Shown: positions 60,372-64,000 of the stretch, piece by piece
Layout: each line of letters opens with the position of its first letter
Position numbering within the stretch: position 1 is the stretch's first letter
Assembly: GCF_000735435.1 (NCBI RefSeq)
Contig: NZ_JMPP01000070.1
Location: 31,547 to 95,546 of the forward strand
Source of the DNA: Klebsiella planticola ATCC 33531
Lineage (GTDB): Bacteria; Pseudomonadota; Gammaproteobacteria; Enterobacterales; Enterobacteriaceae
Direction of reading: 5' to 3'
DNA: 64,000 nt
The notes under the pieces: generated by a model
What the model saw: only the letters and a program-made list of their open reading frames with translations
What the model was told of the DNA's origin: nothing
Database searches by the model: none
Made by a program: the position numbers and the translations under genes

Positions 60372-61576
60372 CACATACCTCCGTTAGTACGAATGAACTC
60401 GATGCGATCAAAGACTGCCTTCGCAAAGTCTTCCGCTGCTGATTTTGCGCTTTTTAGTGCCTCTGTACTTCCATCATAGGTTGCTGGATTTGCTGAAATA
60501 ACTGTGTCAAAAGTCTCCCCGCAGCGTTCGAAACCATCCAGTCTCGGCAGAACCATGTCTAGCATATCGGCACCGAAAACCTCTTTGGCCTGACTATGGC
60601 AAATTTTGTGATCAGACTTGTTCAGGATCTTGGACATGAAGCCGACATTACCGATGAGATTGCAGGTGTGCCCATCCATTTCGATGGAATCTATGAGGGC
60701 AGGGAGGCTGGCCACAAACTTCAGGGAAGAATGAAAATCAACCGTAGCCGGTGGAAGAGGGGTCAACATCAGGTCTGCCGCCCCAATGCAGTTTTTCAGG
60801 AACGCATCAAGGTGAGGACCACTATCAAGGAAAATAAAGTCGTAGTCATGCTGGAGCTTATCGATAATGTTCTCTTTAAGCACAGCATGAATATTTTTCC
60901 CTGGAAGATGTTCTTCACACAATCCCTTCCAGCCTTCAGCAAGGAATGCATCGTCAATGGAAGCGGGGATTACATCAACACCAGGGATAATAGACGGTAC
61001 TATAAAATCGGAAAGTAATTCTTCACGAGACACGTTCTGGAGCATGGCCTGAGCAGCCGTATTTTCAACCAGGCCCACTGAATTCTCATGGCTCAGGAAC
61101 ATTGTCAGAGATGCCTGCGGATCGAAATCGATGGCCAGAATACGCAGGTCTTCGAACAGAAGCTGAGGATGAGCTCGAAAAGCATGTGATAATGAAGCGG
61201 TAGAAACTGTCTTGGAACCACCACCTTTAAGATTACATACAAAAATCGTAAAGGCTTTATCGAAGCGATCCCTGTACTTGGGTACTTTACGATGGTTATA
61301 CAGATCGATGACATTCTGAATCGTCATCGCGTATTTCATTGTATTACCAGAAGGTTTCTTTTTGAAAATGTAGCCACCGGCTTCCATTTCGGCCACAGCA
61401 TACTCAACACTGCCTTTACTGAGCTTAGGCAGCTTATACAGAGCGGCTTTGCTGTATTCCTGATAGAACTCGGTAAGCTTCAATTCCTCTTTTTGCTGGC
61501 GGATACTCTCGCTCAAAGATGTCAGAAGCTTACCTGCACGTGTAGCAACTTTCCGTAACTGCTCAATATTGTCCAT
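60371..61576 (-). CDS. parA: Partition ATPase ParA, P1 type (type Ia)
   Basis: 401 aa. N-terminal DNA-binding region (SKAALYKLPKLSKGSVEYA), deviant Walker A LKGGGSKTVSTASLSHA (signature Lys117), AIDFDPQASLTMFLSH (A'), and FIFLDSGPHLDAFLKN (Walker B region). P1 ParA homologues normally read KGGVSKT; here the third residue is Gly120. GAGGTG upstream of the ATG. The extended N-terminus implies autorepression at the operator upstream. Confidence 0.94.
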   Translation of the reverse strand: MDNIEQLRKVATRAGKLLTSLSESIRQQKEELKLTEFYQEYSKAALYKLPKLSKGSVEYAVAEMEAGGYIFKKKPSGNTMKYAMTIQNVIDLYNHRKVPKYRDRFDKAFTIFVCNLKGGGSKTVSTASLSHAFRAHPQLLFEDLRILAIDFDPQASLTMFLSHENSVGLVENTAAQAMLQNVSREELLSDFIVPSIIPGVDVIPASIDDAFLAEGWKGLCEEHLPGKNIHAVLKENIIDKLQHDYDFIFLDSGPHLDAFLKNCIGAADLMLTPLPPATVDFHSSLKFVASLPALIDSIEMDGHTCNLIGNVGFMSKILNKSDHKICHSQAKEVFGADMLDMVLPRLDGFERCGETFDTVISANPATYDGSTEALKSAKSAAEDFAKAVFDRIEFIRTNGGM

Positions 61577-61587
61577 TTATCACCTCA

Positions 61588-61621
61588 TGACGTTTTTTGT
61601 CATTTTGAACAAAAAGAGTCA
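61588..61621. promoter_or_regulatory. Candidate ParA operator
   Basis: Inverted repeat TGACGTTTTTTGT (61588-61600) / ACAAAAAGAGTCA (61609-61621), 11 of 13 positions paired, 12 bp upstream of parA. Fits the operator through which type Ia ParA represses its own operon. Confidence 0.6.
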
Positions 61622-61984
61622 TGTTGCAAGCAAAAAATCATATTGTTTTGATTTCGCTCTCAACAGGAGGGGGGAGAAGCTCGACGGGCGTGCCACTCAA
61701 TCACAGTGCCGCAACACGCAGACGCACTTATGACCATCACACAACAACTCGTACAAAAGGGTATAGAGAAGGGTATCAGCGCTCGCCGCAGCCATGTAAC
61801 CGAGCGTAGCGAGCGAACTGGCGAGGAAGCGGGGAGGAACTGTACAGGCAGATAGCTCTTACGCTCAGCACAAGAAGAGTTATCCATCCTCTGTGGGAAA
61901 CAGGTCAACTTCATGGACGGCCAGGGCTGCGGGAAACACCACAAGTATAGGCACACACGGATAGCCTGATCAGAGCAACAAGTG
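61622..61984. other. Non-coding region between parA and incC
   Basis: No convincing gene. It holds the sequence CGCTCGCCGCAGCC..CGAGCGTAGCGAGCGAAC..GCGAGGAAGCGG (about 61779-61836), which recurs in inverted orientation on the other side of the replicon at about 63400-63450. Confidence 0.5.
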
Positions 61985-62275
61985 TGACAATCTGCCCTCA
62001 TTGATTATGACGAACTTGCCCCCTCATGTCACATGACTAACGGGAAGAGGGGAAGACCTAGTGTGACAAACTGCACTCATTTAACTGTGACAAACTGCAC
62101 TCATGTATTGTGACAAATTGCCCTCAAACTTGGTTTCACTACCGGTTATAGCCAAAAAACTATGAATAAGCGCAGGCCACCAGGGATGGAACAGCAAAAC
62201 TGTGACAAATCACCCTCAACCTGCCGGATCTAATGTGACGAACCACCCTCAAATCTGTGACAGATAACCCTCAAA

Positions 62276-62276
<1 letters not shown>
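61985..62276 (-). repeat. incC: incC-type iterons
   Basis: At least seven copies of a 19-22 bp unit TGTGACAAAYTGCCCTCA (beginning near 61985, 62061, 62084, 62109, 62200, 62233, 62256), all in one orientation. They lie downstream of repE as incC does in F, and bind RepE monomers to control copy number by handcuffing. F has five; the extra, less regular units here may alter copy control. Confidence 0.85.
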
Positions 62277-63088
<812 letters not shown>

Positions 63089-63127
63089 TCAACAGAGATG
63101 GATAACTTTGTGAAAAGCAACACTTCC

Positions 63128-63223
63128 TGAGGGCAATTTGTCACAGGGTTAAGGGCAACTTGTCACAGAAAGGACGGCTATTTGAGGGTAATTTGTCACA
63201 CTGAAAGGGCGGTTTGTCACAGA
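63128..63223 (-). repeat. incB-type iterons of ori2
   Basis: Four direct repeats of the TGAGGGCAATTTGTCACAG type (variants at 63129, 63150, 63183 and 63205), between repE and the AT-rich origin. They are the RepE monomer-binding sites for initiation. Confidence 0.88.
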
Positions 63224-63259
63224 TCCCTCCCTGGAACCCGCATGGATAAAGGCCTGTGA

Positions 63260-63335
63260 GCATTCTAAAAATAAAGATCTAACAACTATTAAAAAAGATC
63301 TTATAAAAATATCCCCGTGGATAAGTGGATAACCC
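63260..63335. other. Replication origin ori2 (oriS): AT-rich region and DnaA boxes
   Basis: AT-rich stretch with repeated AAAGATCT (63270-63312) followed by two overlapping DnaA boxes, CGTGGATAA (63316-63324) and AGTGGATAA (63324-63332), next to the incB iterons. The same order and sequence type as the F secondary origin. Confidence 0.88.
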
Positions 63336-63399
63336 CTAGGGGAGGTGATTTTTCAGGCATTGAGCGTATGCAGAATTTATGAGTTCTGTTCCCTGGTGC

Positions 63400-63749
63400 T
63401 TCCTCGCTCACTCGGGGCTTTGCCCTGTCGCTCGGCTGCGGCGAGCACTGCTGGCTCGCTCATATCCGTGGCCGGAATTTAGACATACAGAACATACAGT
63501 CCAGTTCCACCGGTTGTGAGAGATCCGACCCGCCATAACTGAGTTGCGTAAGCGACTTTTCAACGCCTTACATTTAATTTTCCGCGACGTAAGGCATAAA
63601 GCTTGTTCTCTTCATTGTTGACCTACTCCGCCAACGTGACAACCCGCACGAAGATTTCTATCGTCCCTGCAGGCATATTCGAATCGTTTTTATTAACCCT
63701 GGCTGCCGTCGTGACAGAACACTACTTCCTGTAAACGGGGCCAAGGCCT
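63400..63749. other. Non-coding region beyond ori2
   Basis: Contains GCTTCCTCGCTCAC..GCTCGGCTGCGGCGAGC (about 63400-63448), the inverted partner of 61779-61836. Nothing further recognised. The resD and ccdAB genes that lie beyond ori2 in F are not seen within the window. Confidence 0.5.
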
Positions 63750-63884
63750 ATGACACACCTTAAATTAATAATGCGGAGATTTACGATAATGCCATTGCTG
63801 GAGACGTTCCTGACTGCCTCACCCGCTTCTCAGGGGGCAACAATCCTGTTCCTTGCCATGCTGATATACTGGCAAAAGCGATAA
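63750..63884 (+). CDS. Candidate small membrane peptide, 31-44 aa
   Basis: Two in-frame starts: 63750 (44 aa) and 63789 (31 aa). The second has GCGGAG 10 nt upstream and reads PLLETFLTASPASQGATI, then LFLAMLIYWQKR, a short soluble part plus a hydrophobic end with a basic tip. A GCTGGCC-ATT-GGCCAGC hairpin follows the stop. It resembles small toxic or regulatory membrane peptides in design only; no family recognised. Confidence 0.4.
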   Translation: MTHLKLIMRRFTIMPLLETFLTASPASQGATILFLAMLIYWQKR

Positions 63885-64000
63885 GTCCATGCGGGCTGGC
63901 CATTGGCCAGCTTCGCTGTATAAGGGGTAAAAAGCGGCATATCCAAACGCTTAGCTAGGCAATTTGAGTTCAGATATCTATGCTTGCGATCCGGACAACA

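Noticed and set aside
63230..64000. Search for resD or ccdAB as in F beyond ori2
   Set aside because: No resolvase or Ccd-like frame is present up to the end of the window.

Overview
The window is 64 kb of a conjugative F-family plasmid from an enterobacterium. The evidence is a complete F-type transfer (tra/trb) region, a RepFIA-type RepE replicon with iterons, and an F-like leading region (psiA, psiB, ssb, antirestriction genes). Individual proteins resemble F and R100 relatives but are diverged. A Klebsiella, Enterobacter or Citrobacter type host is plausible, but the sequence alone does not fix the species. I see no insertion sequence, integron, resistance gene, tRNA, rRNA or CRISPR array.

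Layout. 1-3.3 kb: post-finO accessory genes on the minus strand (a phospholipase-D-type nuclease cut by the window edge, a DUF2726 protein, two unknowns, a DsbA-like thioredoxin). 3.4-37.9 kb: the transfer region, transcribed right to left as traM, traJ, traY-A-L-E-K-B-P-trbD-V, an accessory block of six small genes, then traC-trbI-W-U-trbC-N, four small membrane genes, traF-Q-trbB-trbF-H-G-S-T-D-I-X and finO. An antisense finP RNA overlaps the traJ leader. About 38.0-38.3 kb: oriT with a recognisable nic sequence (38200/38201). 38.3-38.8 kb: the lytic transglycosylase (gene X), rightward.

38.8-55.7 kb: the leading region. All its genes are on the minus strand: antirestriction proteins, small unknowns, a toxin-antitoxin pair, psiA/psiB, a ParB-like protein, a DUF905 protein, ssb, two methyltransferases, DUF3560 and DUF1380 proteins. 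The nic sequence reads 5' to 3' on the plus strand, so by analogy with F the plus strand is transferred rightward and would be the template for all of these genes. Six long non-coding segments with shared repeats and strong hairpins lie just upstream of the leading operons. They are good candidates for single-stranded promoters (Frpo-like) or priming sites.

55.7-59.4 kb: stbA/stbB partition genes, and an umuD-umuC error-prone polymerase operon behind a LexA box. 59.3-63.4 kb: a mixed maintenance module. It combines P1-type parA/parB with a parS-like site, and F-type repE between incC-like and incB-like iterons with DnaA boxes. 63.4-64 kb: mostly non-coding, with one candidate small membrane peptide.

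How it fits together: finP, finO and TraJ control tra expression. TraM, TraY and TraI act at oriT, TraD couples the relaxosome to the secretion channel, and TraS/TraT give exclusion. In the recipient, leading-region products would protect the incoming strand (SSB), damp the SOS response (PsiB) and counter restriction (KlcA/ArdB-like proteins, methylases). RepE plus two partition systems maintain the plasmid.
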